64,000 nt of DNA from CAYUNW01 sp964446235 (GTDB lineage: Bacteria; Patescibacteriota; Microgenomatia; 2-02-FULL-39-11), in contig CAYUNW010000005.1 of assembly GCA_964446235.1 (NCBI GenBank), forward strand, positions 7,116 through 71,115, written 5' to 3'. Below are positions 43,635 to 52,316 of this stretch, one piece after another. The notes below the pieces were generated by a model. The model was not told the origin of the DNA. It searched no databases and was given only the letters and a program-made list of their open reading frames with translations. The translations under genes were made by a program, and so were the position numbers. The first letter of the stretch is position 1; every line of letters begins with the position of its first letter.

Positions 43635-44570
43635 TTACAAAAAGCTTTCCAGAATAATAAATACGACATAAATTGAAAGTAAAAAGATACCCTCCATTCT
43701 GGAGATATCATTTTTGCTTCTGGAAAAAAAATAAAACATCCCAAATCCCAAAATAGTAAAAATGAGAATCACAATAAAATGATTAGCTACAATAATATCC
43801 GACCTGTTTACTAATACCAGACTACCAAAAATCACGGTATTTGCAGCTGCTGAACCGATATAATCACCCAAAGCTACTTCTTTTTTCCCCAATATCGTTG
43901 ATTTTACAGCCAATGACAATTCAGGCAGGTTTGTTCCAACGGAAAGAAACAATAAACTTATCAAAAATGGGCTGATATGAAATACTTTGGAATAATAAAT
44001 CGTCATATCTACAATAAAACGGGAGGCAATAAAAATCAGCACCGAAGAAAATATTATTTTTATGATATCGGAAGCAAAATGTGTTTTTTTTACAAATAAT
44101 TTATCTTTTATCACTTCTAAAAGCCCTTTTTTCTTTTGAATAAAATAAAAAAGGACCAGATAAAACATTATCAAAAGTAATCCTTCGTAAAAATTTACAT
44201 TACCGTCAACTATCAAAAACACCGGAGACGCAGTAACTACCAATGACAACAGTAGGGTGTTCTTTCCCAATTGATGGGTTAATTTAATACCGTTTCCTAA
44301 TATCGCCAAAATAGGGATCACTAATAAAAACATTACCAACGAAGCTCCAATCAAATTACCGATAAAAATTTCCGGATCATTTTCAATAATTGAATTAACG
44401 CCCACCGAAATTTCCGGTAAAGATGTCAACAATCCCAAGATAAAAAATGAAGATGCAAATGAAGAAATATTCAGTTTATGCGACAATTTTTCCACTGAAT
44501 TTAAAATCAGACCTGCTCCCCACCAAATAATAAAGAAAGAAAACAAATAAAACAGAAATCCGGTTAACAT
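43635..44570 (-). CDS. Calcium/cation exchanger (CaCA family, YrbG-like)
   Basis: The 311-residue protein has ten spans with the two internal alpha repeats of the sodium/calcium exchanger family. ILGLLTSLPEISVGVNSIIE near 43-62 comes first and LSVGTNLPELSLAVKSTILG near 208-227 second. Each carries the acidic residue that binds cations. Sizes and repeat order match bacterial YrbG/CaxA antiporters, which move calcium or other cations out in exchange for sodium or protons. It is transcribed alone, leftward, and is divergent from uppP with 59 bases between. Confidence 0.9.
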   Translation of the reverse strand: MLTGFLFYLFSFFIIWWGAGLILNSVEKLSHKLNISSFASSFFILGLLTSLPEISVGVNSIIENDPEIFIGNLIGASLVMFLLVIPILAILGNGIKLTHQLGKNTLLLSLVVTASPVFLIVDGNVNFYEGLLLIMFYLVLFYFIQKKKGLLEVIKDKLFVKKTHFASDIIKIIFSSVLIFIASRFIVDMTIYYSKVFHISPFLISLLFLSVGTNLPELSLAVKSTILGKKEVALGDYIGSAAANTVIFGSLVLVNRSDIIVANHFIVILIFTILGFGMFYFFSRSKNDISRMEGIFLLSIYVVFIILESFL

Positions 44571-44593
44571 AAAAATCCATCCATCTTTTCATA

Positions 44594-44622
44594 TTACCAT
44601 AATAAAAAACTTCTGCTATACT
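44594..44622 (+). promoter_or_regulatory. Promoter of uppP, leaderless
   Basis: TTACCA (44594-44599), a 17-base spacer and TATACT (44617-44622) stand directly upstream. The ATG at 44630 is 7 bases past the -10, so transcription would begin at or one base before it and the message should lack a leader. Confidence 0.6.
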
Positions 44623-44629
44623 CCCCATT

Positions 44630-45403
44630 ATGGACTTATGGCAAACATTAATATTATCTGTCGTTGAAGGCACTACGGAGTTTCTGCCAATTTCTTCAAC
44701 CGGCCATTTAATCCTTACTTTCAAAGCTTTAAATATCCCCCAAACCGAATTTACCAAAACTTTTGAAATATTCATCCAGCTTGGAGCGATATTTGCCATT
44801 ATATTGATGTATTTTCAGCAAATTTTAAAGAATAAAAAACTTGTTTATATAGTTCTATCATCTTTTTTCCCAACAGCAATAATAGGCTTTTTATCTTATA
44901 AATTTGTTAAGGTTTATTTTTTATCAAACCCGTATATTACACTAATTAGCTTATTCATAGGCGGGATATTTATGATAATTTTTGAAATTAAAAATAAACA
45001 ACGGAAATCACTCGCCGACTCAATTGATAAGATTACTTATCATCAGGCAATTGTCATCGGATTGATTCAAAGCGTTTCGATAATTCCGGGTGTATCAAGA
45101 GCCGCAGCTACCATAATCGGTGGACAATTATTGGGTCTGAACAGAAAAACCAGCGTAGAGTATTCCTTTTTACTGGCAATTCCGACAATCATTGCTGCAG
45201 CTTTTTATGATTTATTTAAATCAGCTGGTAGTTTTTCTTCAAGTGAAATAAATACGCTTATCATTGGTTCTTTCGGAGCAATAATCAGTGCATATATAAG
45301 TGTTAAGACTTTTTTAATTTATCTGAAAAAACATGATCTGAAAATTTTTGGGGTATACAGAATTATCCTGGCTGTTGTATTTTATCTGATTTTTCTTAAA
45401 TAA
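44630..45403 (+). CDS. uppP: Undecaprenyl-diphosphatase UppP (BacA)
   Basis: The 257-residue membrane protein carries the two BacA/UppP motifs. VVEGTTEFLPISSTGHLIL is near 11-29, with the catalytic Glu-rich loop. IIPGVSRAAATIIGGQLLG is near 155-173, with the conserved PGxSRS-type stretch, here PGVSRA. It removes a phosphate from undecaprenyl diphosphate so that the lipid carrier can be reused for wall or glycan synthesis. It lies opposite the end of the sigma/mevalonate gene string, whose last members make the same carrier. It is convergent with the nucleotidyltransferase gene, 1 base apart. Confidence 0.93.
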   Translation: MDLWQTLILSVVEGTTEFLPISSTGHLILTFKALNIPQTEFTKTFEIFIQLGAIFAIILMYFQQILKNKKLVYIVLSSFFPTAIIGFLSYKFVKVYFLSNPYITLISLFIGGIFMIIFEIKNKQRKSLADSIDKITYHQAIVIGLIQSVSIIPGVSRAAATIIGGQLLGLNRKTSVEYSFLLAIPTIIAAAFYDLFKSAGSFSSSEINTLIIGSFGAIISAYISVKTFLIYLKKHDLKIFGVYRIILAVVFYLIFLK

Positions 45404-45404
45404 T

Positions 45405-46241
45405 TCAACTTATGCTCCACTGTTTAATTGCTTTTTCATATGTGGCTGGATTTGCAATATCTACCCATTTACCGGCAAATATAAAACCTGATAGTCTGCC
45501 TTCTTTAGCCAAACCTCCGAATAAATCTTCCAAAAAAGACGGGGTTTGAGCAGGTAGTAATTTAAAAATTTCTTTATCCACAACATATATCCCGCTATTT
45601 ACAAGTTGTGATATGTGACTGCCTTTGCGCGGTTTTTCGATAAATTTTTTTATTTTTGTCCCGTGCAAGATAACTTCACCAAAGCTTGACGGATCTAAAA
45701 CACTGGTTAGGGCAATTGTCATCAGTCTATTAGTGTCGTTATGAAAAGAAATTAAATCGGATAAGTTCATATCGGTCAGAATATCCCCATGAAGCACCAA
45801 AAAAGCGTCGGAGTTGATATGTTTTTTTGCCAATAATAATGCTCCTGCCGTTCCTTGTTCATTTTCTTCCTGAACATAGGTAATTTTTACCCCAAATTTT
45901 TTTCCGTCCTGAAAATGTTCCCTAATTTTGTTTCCTAAGTGTCCAAGAGAAATTATAATATCCCGTACTTCGTATTTTTTTAAAAGCTCAATTATATATT
46001 CCAATATAGGTTTACCTCCGACCGGAAACAATCCTTTAGGCATCTCGTAGGTGAAGGGACGCATATTCAAGCCCTTGCCTCCAGCCAAAATAACAGCCTG
46101 AGATATCTTGGCTACCAAACTTTTATTCAGTAAAAATTCTATCGCATGTGAACGGTTTCTGATTTTACTGCCGTCTATGAATTTATCAACTAATTTCAGG
46201 ACGTTTTTATCAAGAGTAATTGTCAATCTTTCTCTATCCAT
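45405..46241 (-). CDS. RHH-domain fused to sugar nucleotidyltransferase
   Basis: The 278-residue protein has a ribbon-helix-helix DNA-binding domain at 1-45 (RLTITLDKNVLKLVDKFIDG and then NRSHAIEFLLNKSL). Joined to it is a nucleotidyltransferase fold from 49, starting AVILAGGKGLNMRPFTYEMP. PKGLFPVGGKPI at 68-79 and LHGDIL near 149-154 are the sugar-phosphate and metal sites. The usual GxGTRLRP motif reads GKGLNMRP. NTP-sugar pyrophosphorylases do not normally carry an RHH domain, so the fusion may link gene regulation to sugar-nucleotide synthesis. It follows uppS by 24 bases and could be the last gene of the long leftward unit. Confidence 0.85.
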   Translation of the reverse strand: MDRERLTITLDKNVLKLVDKFIDGSKIRNRSHAIEFLLNKSLVAKISQAVILAGGKGLNMRPFTYEMPKGLFPVGGKPILEYIIELLKKYEVRDIIISLGHLGNKIREHFQDGKKFGVKITYVQEENEQGTAGALLLAKKHINSDAFLVLHGDILTDMNLSDLISFHNDTNRLMTIALTSVLDPSSFGEVILHGTKIKKFIEKPRKGSHISQLVNSGIYVVDKEIFKLLPAQTPSFLEDLFGGLAKEGRLSGFIFAGKWVDIANPATYEKAIKQWSIS

Positions 46242-46265
46242 ATTATTTGAAATTATAACAAATAC

Positions 46266-46961
46266 TTATTTGCCGTATCTTCTTTTTCTGTTTTGATAAT
46301 CAATTACTGCTTTTTTGAATTCAAAAGGTGAAAAATCCGGCCATAAAATATCTGTAAAATACAACTCAGCATATTCCATCTGCCACAATAAAAATCCGGA
46401 CATCCTCATGACTCCACCCGTTCTGATTATCAAATCGGGATCCGGCTGGCCGTTGGTGTCAAGATATTTTTCAAATATTTCTTTTGTGATCTCTTTTTCG
46501 TCTTTTCCAAAATGTTTTACCTTTAATATTTTATTTACCGCCCTGATAATTTCATCTCTTCCACCGTAACTTAAAGCAAAATTTACGGTTATTTTTTTGT
46601 TATTTTTGGTATCTTCCATCCATTTGACTGTCTTTTCCTGTATATCCTGGGGGAACATTTTTAAATTACCAATTATTTTTATCTTGATGTTTTTTTTATG
46701 AAATGTTTTGATTTTTTTATCCAGGTTATGTCTGTATAAATTCATTAAAAAATTTACTTCATCTTTTTTCCTATCCCAATTTTCTGTAGAAAAAGCCCAA
46801 AATGTCAGATATTTTATTCCCATCTCAATAGCCTGATCGATAACCGGTTCAATTCCCTCTTCGCCTTTTTTGTGACCAATAAACGTAGGCAGTTTTTTCT
46901 GTTTTGCCCAACGGCGGTTACCATCCATGATTAAAGCAACGTGAGTCGGTATTTTTTCCAT
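46266..46961 (-). CDS. uppS: Isoprenyl (undecaprenyl) diphosphate synthase UppS
   Basis: The 231 residues match cis-prenyl transferases. HVALIMDGNRRWAKQKKLP at 7-25 holds the catalytic Asp. FWAFSTENWDRKKDEV is near 54-69, ALSYGGRDEII near 135-145 and IRTGGVMRMSGFLLWQMEYA near 180-199. The last motif differs from the usual GGEMRLSNFLLWQ at the Glu and Asn positions, a variation that may be lineage-specific. It elongates farnesyl or related diphosphate to the C55 carrier for wall synthesis. It lies 1 base after mvaD, so IPP supply and its use in lipid-carrier synthesis are one unit. Confidence 0.93.
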   Translation of the reverse strand: MEKIPTHVALIMDGNRRWAKQKKLPTFIGHKKGEEGIEPVIDQAIEMGIKYLTFWAFSTENWDRKKDEVNFLMNLYRHNLDKKIKTFHKKNIKIKIIGNLKMFPQDIQEKTVKWMEDTKNNKKITVNFALSYGGRDEIIRAVNKILKVKHFGKDEKEITKEIFEKYLDTNGQPDPDLIIRTGGVMRMSGFLLWQMEYAELYFTDILWPDFSPFEFKKAVIDYQNRKRRYGK

Positions 46962-46962
46962 A

Positions 46963-47943
46963 TTAAAAATTATGCTTGTCTATAATCCTGGCCCCATTAC
47001 AAGGCTTGTTTGAAATAATTCTAATTACATAATTTTCTTTTTGCAATAAATTCAAAAGTTGCGATTCGTCTTTTTTACGGCATAATAAATGTAAGTCATG
47101 GCCGGTATTAATGGTAAAATACACTTCCAAACCGATACTTCTAAAATCTCTTACTTTCTGCATAAGTTTTAAAGTAGGCGGTAATAAATAAATCGGCGTG
47201 TCGCTTTGAGTCATGATGACCGCGTGTAACTCCATCGCCTCATTTTCGATTAACTGTCCGAATTTCGTAAAATTTTTTTCTTGAAGATATTTTTTAATTT
47301 GGAATATTTTTTTACTGATCTGACTTATCCTTTGCCGATAAAAAACGCTTGTTTGGGCTAATTTCATACTGTAAGATGTCGGTGTATATTTTTTTATATT
47401 ACTCAAAACAGCCACCACATCGATAATATCCCAATAATCCTTCGGATATAATGAAATAGCATAACTGTCATCGGATTGGCTGCCTTTTTTCCATTCAACA
47501 AAGCCATCGGGGATGGATCTGCAAGCGGATCCGGAAGCAAGCCTGGCCAATATCGATAATTCTTTTTCTTTTAAATTAAGTCCGGCTGCTTTGGTTGCTG
47601 CCAAGGTTAATGCAGCAAAACCTGACGCTGATGAGGATAATCCGCTTGAGGAGGGAAAATTATTGATACTGACAACCTTAGCTTTTACCGATATTTTTGC
47701 CAAATCTCTTATCCTGTCTAAATGCATTACTACCCTCTGCTTTTCTCTATCAATCGCTTCTGTGCCATTAATAATAATATTATCCTTAAGATATTTATTT
47801 GAAAACTCTAAAGTAGTAACAGTTTTTAAGTTATCTAAATTCATGGATATGCTGGAATTTGCCGGAATTCTTTGATCTGCATTTACCAATCCCCAATATT
47901 TGATAAAGGCTATATTTGACGGAGCTTGAGCTGTAACTTTCAT
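46963..47943 (-). CDS. mvaD: Diphosphomevalonate decarboxylase
   Basis: The 326-residue GHMP-fold protein has AQAPSNIAFIKYWGLVNADQ near 5-24 and the ATP-binding SSSGLSSSASGFAALTLA near 97-114. The family signature ASGSACRSIPDGFVEW follows near 135-150. The enzyme consumes ATP to convert mevalonate diphosphate to IPP, the last step of the canonical pathway. Its start overlaps the phosphomevalonate kinase stop by 4 bases. Archaea mostly replace this step, so its presence marks the classic eukaryotic/Gram-positive type of lower pathway. Confidence 0.95.
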   Translation of the reverse strand: MKVTAQAPSNIAFIKYWGLVNADQRIPANSSISMNLDNLKTVTTLEFSNKYLKDNIIINGTEAIDREKQRVVMHLDRIRDLAKISVKAKVVSINNFPSSSGLSSSASGFAALTLAATKAAGLNLKEKELSILARLASGSACRSIPDGFVEWKKGSQSDDSYAISLYPKDYWDIIDVVAVLSNIKKYTPTSYSMKLAQTSVFYRQRISQISKKIFQIKKYLQEKNFTKFGQLIENEAMELHAVIMTQSDTPIYLLPPTLKLMQKVRDFRSIGLEVYFTINTGHDLHLLCRKKDESQLLNLLQKENYVIRIISNKPCNGARIIDKHNF

Positions 47944-48869
47944 ATTTCTTCAACTCCTTTTGTCACACCTAGGCTACATTTGATTATTTCTCCACCCATA
48001 TTTTGAATTTTTTTGTAAAAATCCGGAGGAAGATGCTTTTTTAAGACCAAAAGACAATCACCGCCACCTGCACCGGAAATTTTTACAGATTTCATACCGT
48101 TTTTTTTGATGAAGTCTAGAAATCTATCAACTTTATCATCAGAAATACCGATTCCATCCAGGATCTTTTGATTTTCTTCCATAATATCAGCCAGTCTTTC
48201 CCACTCATGTTCTTTTATGATTATATTTGCTTTTATTACCAACTCATTTATTTTTGTAAACATATTATTTAATTTATCCGGATTTTTTTTGAAATTTTCG
48301 GATACCCTTTCTATCATCAATCGGGTGTTACCTTTTTTGCCGGTATAGATAACTAAAATAGGTAGAGGTTTACGACATATAACTTGATGTTTTTTTGTTT
48401 TTCCATCAAATAAAAGGGTATACCCATAAATTGCAGAAGCGATATCAAATCCCGAAGAAATACCTTGTGATAAACGCACCGCATTAAATGACAGTTTGAA
48501 TATTTCCTTATCTTTTAAATTCAAATCATAAAGTTTGCTGACAGCCTTAAAAAAAGCCACCACTACCGCAGATGAAGATCCAAGTCCGTAATTACCCAAT
48601 TCTGAATTTGTGGAAACAATAAATTTATCTTTCACCTGGTATTTTCTTCGGAAAATCTGGATGGAATTTATCAAAAAATTATTGTCTTTAACATCACCAG
48701 TTTCAAAAATATCTACATTTGAACTGTTAATTTTCAAAGTTATATATAAATATTTATCGATGCTACTTACAATACAAGCCGTGCCATAGACAACCGCGTG
48801 TTCACCTAAAATCATTAGTTTACCCGGACATTTAACTTTTACAGACTGTGTTTTATCTTCAGTTTTCAT
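47940..48869 (-). CDS. Phosphomevalonate kinase (GHMP family)
   Basis: This 309-residue GHMP kinase starts with CPGKLMILGEHAVVYGTA at 14-31. YGLGSSSAVVVAFFKA is near 92-107, QGISSGFDIASAIYGYTLLF near 135-154 and VKISGAGGGDCLLVL near 262-276. The G-x-GSGFD-type stretch (here GISSGFDIA) is characteristic of ERG8-like phosphomevalonate kinases, in contrast to the HGNPSGAD of mevalonate kinase seen in the neighbour. It phosphorylates 5-phosphomevalonate to the diphosphate. It overlaps the mevalonate kinase end by 11 bases and mvaD by 4. The assignment follows motif and operon logic; a mevalonate-3-kinase is a possible but less likely alternative. Confidence 0.8.
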   Translation of the reverse strand: MKTEDKTQSVKVKCPGKLMILGEHAVVYGTACIVSSIDKYLYITLKINSSNVDIFETGDVKDNNFLINSIQIFRRKYQVKDKFIVSTNSELGNYGLGSSSAVVVAFFKAVSKLYDLNLKDKEIFKLSFNAVRLSQGISSGFDIASAIYGYTLLFDGKTKKHQVICRKPLPILVIYTGKKGNTRLMIERVSENFKKNPDKLNNMFTKINELVIKANIIIKEHEWERLADIMEENQKILDGIGISDDKVDRFLDFIKKNGMKSVKISGAGGGDCLLVLKKHLPPDFYKKIQNMGGEIIKCSLGVTKGVEEI

Positions 48870-49845
48870 TTTTTTCCTCCAGTCTTATACCTTCTCCTGC
48901 TAATTCCGTTTGAAAATAAGAGTATTTTTTTAATTTCATAAATTCAACCAGTTTTCTGAAATCCTGATGATAACACAGTATCATTCCGCTTCCGCTTTTT
49001 ATACCTCCAGCTCCACATACTTTTGCCGCACCGCCGATTTTTTCGATATTTTTGATAATTTCTAACGCCTTTTTCCCTACTACTTGAAGTTTTTCTAAAT
49101 TTCTTTCCCCTTTTATCAGACACTTTTTAAAAACAAACATATCATCTTTTTTTAAGGAAAGAAGAATTTTTTTTACCAATTCTTCCTGATCTTGAAGTAT
49201 TTTTTGAAAATCCGATCTATCTGACAATTTCGTCACTCTAACTACCATTTCTTTTGTAGACTCTGAAGGCCTTCCGCTATCCGCTAAAATCACCTTTGGC
49301 AAGGAATAGAATCGAGTGGGTAAATTCCAAATAGAGCGTAAAAATTCAAATTCTTTCCTATACCAAACAAGACCGCCAAAAACAACAGTCGAATTATCAG
49401 CACCCGACGGATTTCCATGAATTTGTTTTTCTACTTTATAAGTGATTTCATTTATAAACTGAGGATTCCAGATATTTTTAAAAACTTTAACCAAACCAGC
49501 CAACACTGCGGCAGCGCAGGCAGCCGAGGAACCTAATCCGCTACCGATAGGCAAATCTGAAGTAATATTGATTTTAATGGATGATAAATCAGTACCTTTG
49601 AAATTTTGTACAAAAATTTTTAACGATTCCCTTACCACCTTACTATGAGTTTCAAATTGAATTTTCTTCTCACTTTTTTGTAATTTCTCAACAGTAACAT
49701 ATAACCTTTTATCTATAGAAGCCAACAAAGCCGGCTTGCCGTAAACAGCGACATGCTCACCTAATAAAAATATTTTGCCGGGCGTAGAAACGGTTACTTT
49801 ATTATAATGACCGGATTTAATTAAACGGTCTGCATTTGATACCAT
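48859..49845 (-). CDS. mvk: Mevalonate kinase
   Basis: From an ATG at 49845 the protein has 328 residues (MVSNADRLIKSG...). A longer frame from 49902 would overlap the upstream gene by 86 bases instead of 29. It has TPGKIFLLGEHVAVYGKPAL near 20-39 and PIGSGLGSSAACAAAVLAGL near 95-114. HGNPSGADNSTVVFGGLVWY near 142-161 is the mevalonate kinase signature. CGAGGIKSGSGMILCY is near the C-terminus. It phosphorylates mevalonate to 5-phosphomevalonate. It lies between the DUF35 gene and phosphomevalonate kinase in the same operon. Confidence 0.93.
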   Translation of the reverse strand: MVSNADRLIKSGHYNKVTVSTPGKIFLLGEHVAVYGKPALLASIDKRLYVTVEKLQKSEKKIQFETHSKVVRESLKIFVQNFKGTDLSSIKINITSDLPIGSGLGSSAACAAAVLAGLVKVFKNIWNPQFINEITYKVEKQIHGNPSGADNSTVVFGGLVWYRKEFEFLRSIWNLPTRFYSLPKVILADSGRPSESTKEMVVRVTKLSDRSDFQKILQDQEELVKKILLSLKKDDMFVFKKCLIKGERNLEKLQVVGKKALEIIKNIEKIGGAAKVCGAGGIKSGSGMILCYHQDFRKLVEFMKLKKYSYFQTELAGEGIRLEEKNEN

Positions 49846-50119
49846 AAGGTATGACGCTTTCCTTCGAGGCTTGTCTGGTTTTGCGTAAAATTGTAACAAC
49901 ATTATTTCCTGATTTTAAATCTGACGACTGCCAATTAACCAATTGAGATACTATTTTCTTGCCATTATCAAGCTTAACTACGGCAACAATATAGGGAGCC
50001 TGTGATTCAAAACCGGAAGGAGGGACATGAATTTTTGTCCAGGATATAATTTTCCCTTTCCTGTTTAATAACATCCTGATTTTTTTCTGATTACGCCATA
50101 TTTTTACCGGTGACATCAT
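49817..50119 (-). CDS. DUF35-type OB-fold protein lacking the zinc ribbon
   Basis: The start at 50119 gives 100 residues (MMSPVKIWRN...), since an upstream ATG at 50179 would lie inside the thiolase gene. The OB-like part reads KIISWTKIHVPPSGFESQAP, then YIVAVVKLDNGKKIVSQL. Archaeal DUF35 partners join thiolase and HMG-CoA synthase in one complex and pass acetoacetyl-CoA between them. They normally begin with a four-cysteine zinc ribbon (RCxxC...CPxC), but here that region holds no such cysteines, only NQKKIRMLLNRKGK. The single cysteine is near the C-terminus. The fold and neighbours support the assignment. It overlaps the mevalonate kinase start. Confidence 0.78.
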   Translation of the reverse strand: MMSPVKIWRNQKKIRMLLNRKGKIISWTKIHVPPSGFESQAPYIVAVVKLDNGKKIVSQLVNWQSSDLKSGNNVVTILRKTRQASKESVIPYGIKCRPFN

Positions 50120-50129
50120 ATTATTTTTT

Positions 50130-51275
50130 TTAATTTTGTAATATATGAACAACCGCCGTTCCGCCACTACCGCCGACATTATGTGTTAAACCAACTTTGG
50201 CTTTTTCCACCTGCTTTTTCCCGGCAGTGCCTTTCAACTGCTGATATATTTCAACCAACTGTTTAACACCTGTTGCTCCTACCGGATGACCACATGCTTT
50301 CAGTCCTCCGGAAGTATTGACAATCGGTCCTTTCCCACCTAATCTTGTTTCTCCTTTATTTATCCTGATAACAGCTTCTCCTTTGACATAAAAACCTAAA
50401 TCCTCCATTGCCAATATCTCGGCAATTGTGAAACAATCATGTACTTCAGCAACATCTATGTTTTGCGGAGAAACACCCGCCTGTTTATAGGCAAATTTAG
50501 AAGCTTCAACAGTAGATTTTAAACTCAATAAGCTTTCCCTTTCGGCAAGACCTAAAGAATCAGTCGCAGTCTTGGAAGCCTTTATAAATACATTTCTACC
50601 TCTTTTGTTCAATTTTGATGAGATTATTAATGCCGCTGCTCCGTCACTTATAGGTGAACAATCCAAAAGTTTCAATGGAGAAGCAATTAACGGACTTTTC
50701 ATAACCTGTTCAATAGTAATCTGAAAAGGAAAATGGGCATTGCTGTTTAACGACGCATGAAAATGGTTTTTAACCGCAACTGCCGCCAAATCAGTTTCTT
50801 TTGTGGAATATTTTTCCATATGGGCTCTGGCTAATATGGCATATAGAGCCGGAAATGTTGCACCGGCTTCACGCTCAGGATCAGAACCTGCACCCATTAA
50901 GGCATTGGCTACTTCTTCAGGTTTGTGATCGGTCATTTTCTCAAGTCCCAATACTAATACTGTTTCATACATACCTGACAACACAGCCATATAAGCTGCA
51001 TGAACAGCCAAACCACCGGAAGCACAAGCGCCTTCTACTTTCATTGAAGAAATATTCTTAAATCCCAATTCTTCGGTATAAAAACTGCCTAAATGATCTT
51101 GACCGCCAAGCGAAGAAGATAGCATATTCCCGACAAATATTGCTTGGATTTCTTGCTTATCAAGATCGGCATCACTAATAGCACTTTTAACTGCAGCTTT
51201 TGCCAGATCCCTAGGCGAAACATCCCATAATTCACCAAATTTTGTAGTTGCAGCGCCTTTTATTACTATATTCAT
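50130..51275 (-). CDS. Acetyl-CoA acetyltransferase, archaeal-type thiolase
   Basis: The 381-residue thiolase has the nucleophile in KVEGACASGGLAVHAAY, Cys84. The C-terminal catalytic residues appear in HDCFTIAEILAMEDLG, ACGHPVGATGVKQ and the final HNVGGSGGTAVVH. The length, with no extra insertion, and the HDCF and HNVGGSG motifs are those of archaeal and SCP-x thiolases, not of the bacterial PhaA type. It condenses two acetyl-CoA into acetoacetyl-CoA for the next gene's enzyme. It lies 3 bases after HMG-CoA synthase and 10 before DUF35, an arrangement shared with many archaea. Confidence 0.9.
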   Translation of the reverse strand: MNIVIKGAATTKFGELWDVSPRDLAKAAVKSAISDADLDKQEIQAIFVGNMLSSSLGGQDHLGSFYTEELGFKNISSMKVEGACASGGLAVHAAYMAVLSGMYETVLVLGLEKMTDHKPEEVANALMGAGSDPEREAGATFPALYAILARAHMEKYSTKETDLAAVAVKNHFHASLNSNAHFPFQITIEQVMKSPLIASPLKLLDCSPISDGAAALIISSKLNKRGRNVFIKASKTATDSLGLAERESLLSLKSTVEASKFAYKQAGVSPQNIDVAEVHDCFTIAEILAMEDLGFYVKGEAVIRINKGETRLGGKGPIVNTSGGLKACGHPVGATGVKQLVEIYQQLKGTAGKKQVEKAKVGLTHNVGGSGGTAVVHILQN

Positions 51276-51278
51276 AAA

Positions 51279-52316
51279 TCAAATTTTTTGGGTAAACTTG
51301 AGATAATCGACGTAAGAAATATATGTTTTTTTGTCAATGAAATTTTTTACGGTATTTTCTTTTCTGGGAAATTTTTCGATATTTTCAGTTACTTTTAATA
51401 TAAAAGCGTCCGATCCAGCTCCTGAACCATAAGAGACCACCAGAATTTTCTGATCCTTTTTAGCAATATCAAGCACGGCAGACAATCCTAAAAATGTTGA
51501 GGCCGTATAAGGATTACCTATATTGTCAACTATAAGAGATGTTTCCTGTTGTTTACTGCTAAATCCCAGCCTTTTAGCTGCTTCTCTAGGAAATTTACCA
51601 TTTGGCATATGAAATACACAATAATCAAAATCTTGAGCTGAAAGGGAATTTTGAGATAAGATTTTTTTTGCACTTGCCAGTACATGGGCAAAATAAGCCG
51701 GCTCACCGGAAAAACGTCCGCCGTGGCTTGGAAATCTGACACCATCACGACGCCAAAAATCAGGTGTATCTGAAGTAAAAGACGCAAAATCAACTATTTC
51801 GGCAATAATCTTGCTTTTGTCTTCGGAAATGATAAATGCAGCCGAAGCGCTGGATGCCGTGTATTCCAAAATATCATGAGGTTTGGCTTGAGCACAATCC
51901 GATCCAACCACAAGACCGGTTTTAATTTTGCCGCTTTTAACCATTGAAACTAACAATATCATACCTCCGGTTGCCGCTTTACAGGCAAATTCCATATCGC
52001 TGGCAAAATAATCATTACCTATCCCTAAAAACTCAGCTACGATTGTTGAAGTGGGATTAACTGCATAAGGATGGCTTTCTGAACCGATTAAGACTGATTG
52101 GATACTGATCGGATCAAGCCTAATTCTTTCAATAGCATTAATTGCCGCTTCGTAAGCAAGTGTTACCGCATCCTCATCAAAATAAGCGATTGATTTTTCC
52201 CCAACTCCCAAGGCTTTTTGGATATTTTCGCTTTTCTTACCCCAAATTTGGGCAATATCATCCGTTTTCAGTCTGAACTCAGGTATATATACACCGTAAC
52301 TTGATATGCCAACCAT
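51279..52316 (-). CDS. Hydroxymethylglutaryl-CoA synthase, archaeal type
   Basis: The start at 52316 overlaps the HMG-CoA reductase stop by one base (TAATG) and begins MVGISSYGVYIPEFRLKTDD, typical of the family; 52403 would add a spurious leader. The 345-residue protein has the acyl-accepting cysteine in MEFACKAATGGMIL (Cys112), a Glu in VLIGSESHPYAVNPTST (Glu80) and a His in YCVFHMPNGKFPREAA. It forms HMG-CoA from acetyl-CoA and acetoacetyl-CoA. The sequence and the thiolase/DUF35 neighbours match the archaeal-type synthase, in which the three proteins act as one complex. Confidence 0.94.
   Translation of the reverse strand: MVGISSYGVYIPEFRLKTDDIAQIWGKKSENIQKALGVGEKSIAYFDEDAVTLAYEAAINAIERIRLDPISIQSVLIGSESHPYAVNPTSTIVAEFLGIGNDYFASDMEFACKAATGGMILLVSMVKSGKIKTGLVVGSDCAQAKPHDILEYTASSASAAFIISEDKSKIIAEIVDFASFTSDTPDFWRRDGVRFPSHGGRFSGEPAYFAHVLASAKKILSQNSLSAQDFDYCVFHMPNGKFPREAAKRLGFSSKQQETSLIVDNIGNPYTASTFLGLSAVLDIAKKDQKILVVSYGSGAGSDAFILKVTENIEKFPRKENTVKNFIDKKTYISYVDYLKFTQKI

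Noticed and set aside
47940..48869. Second mevalonate kinase or homoserine kinase call for the 309-residue GHMP protein
   Set aside because: It has the ERG8-type GISSGFD stretch and sits between MVK and MDD, so phosphomevalonate kinase fits best.
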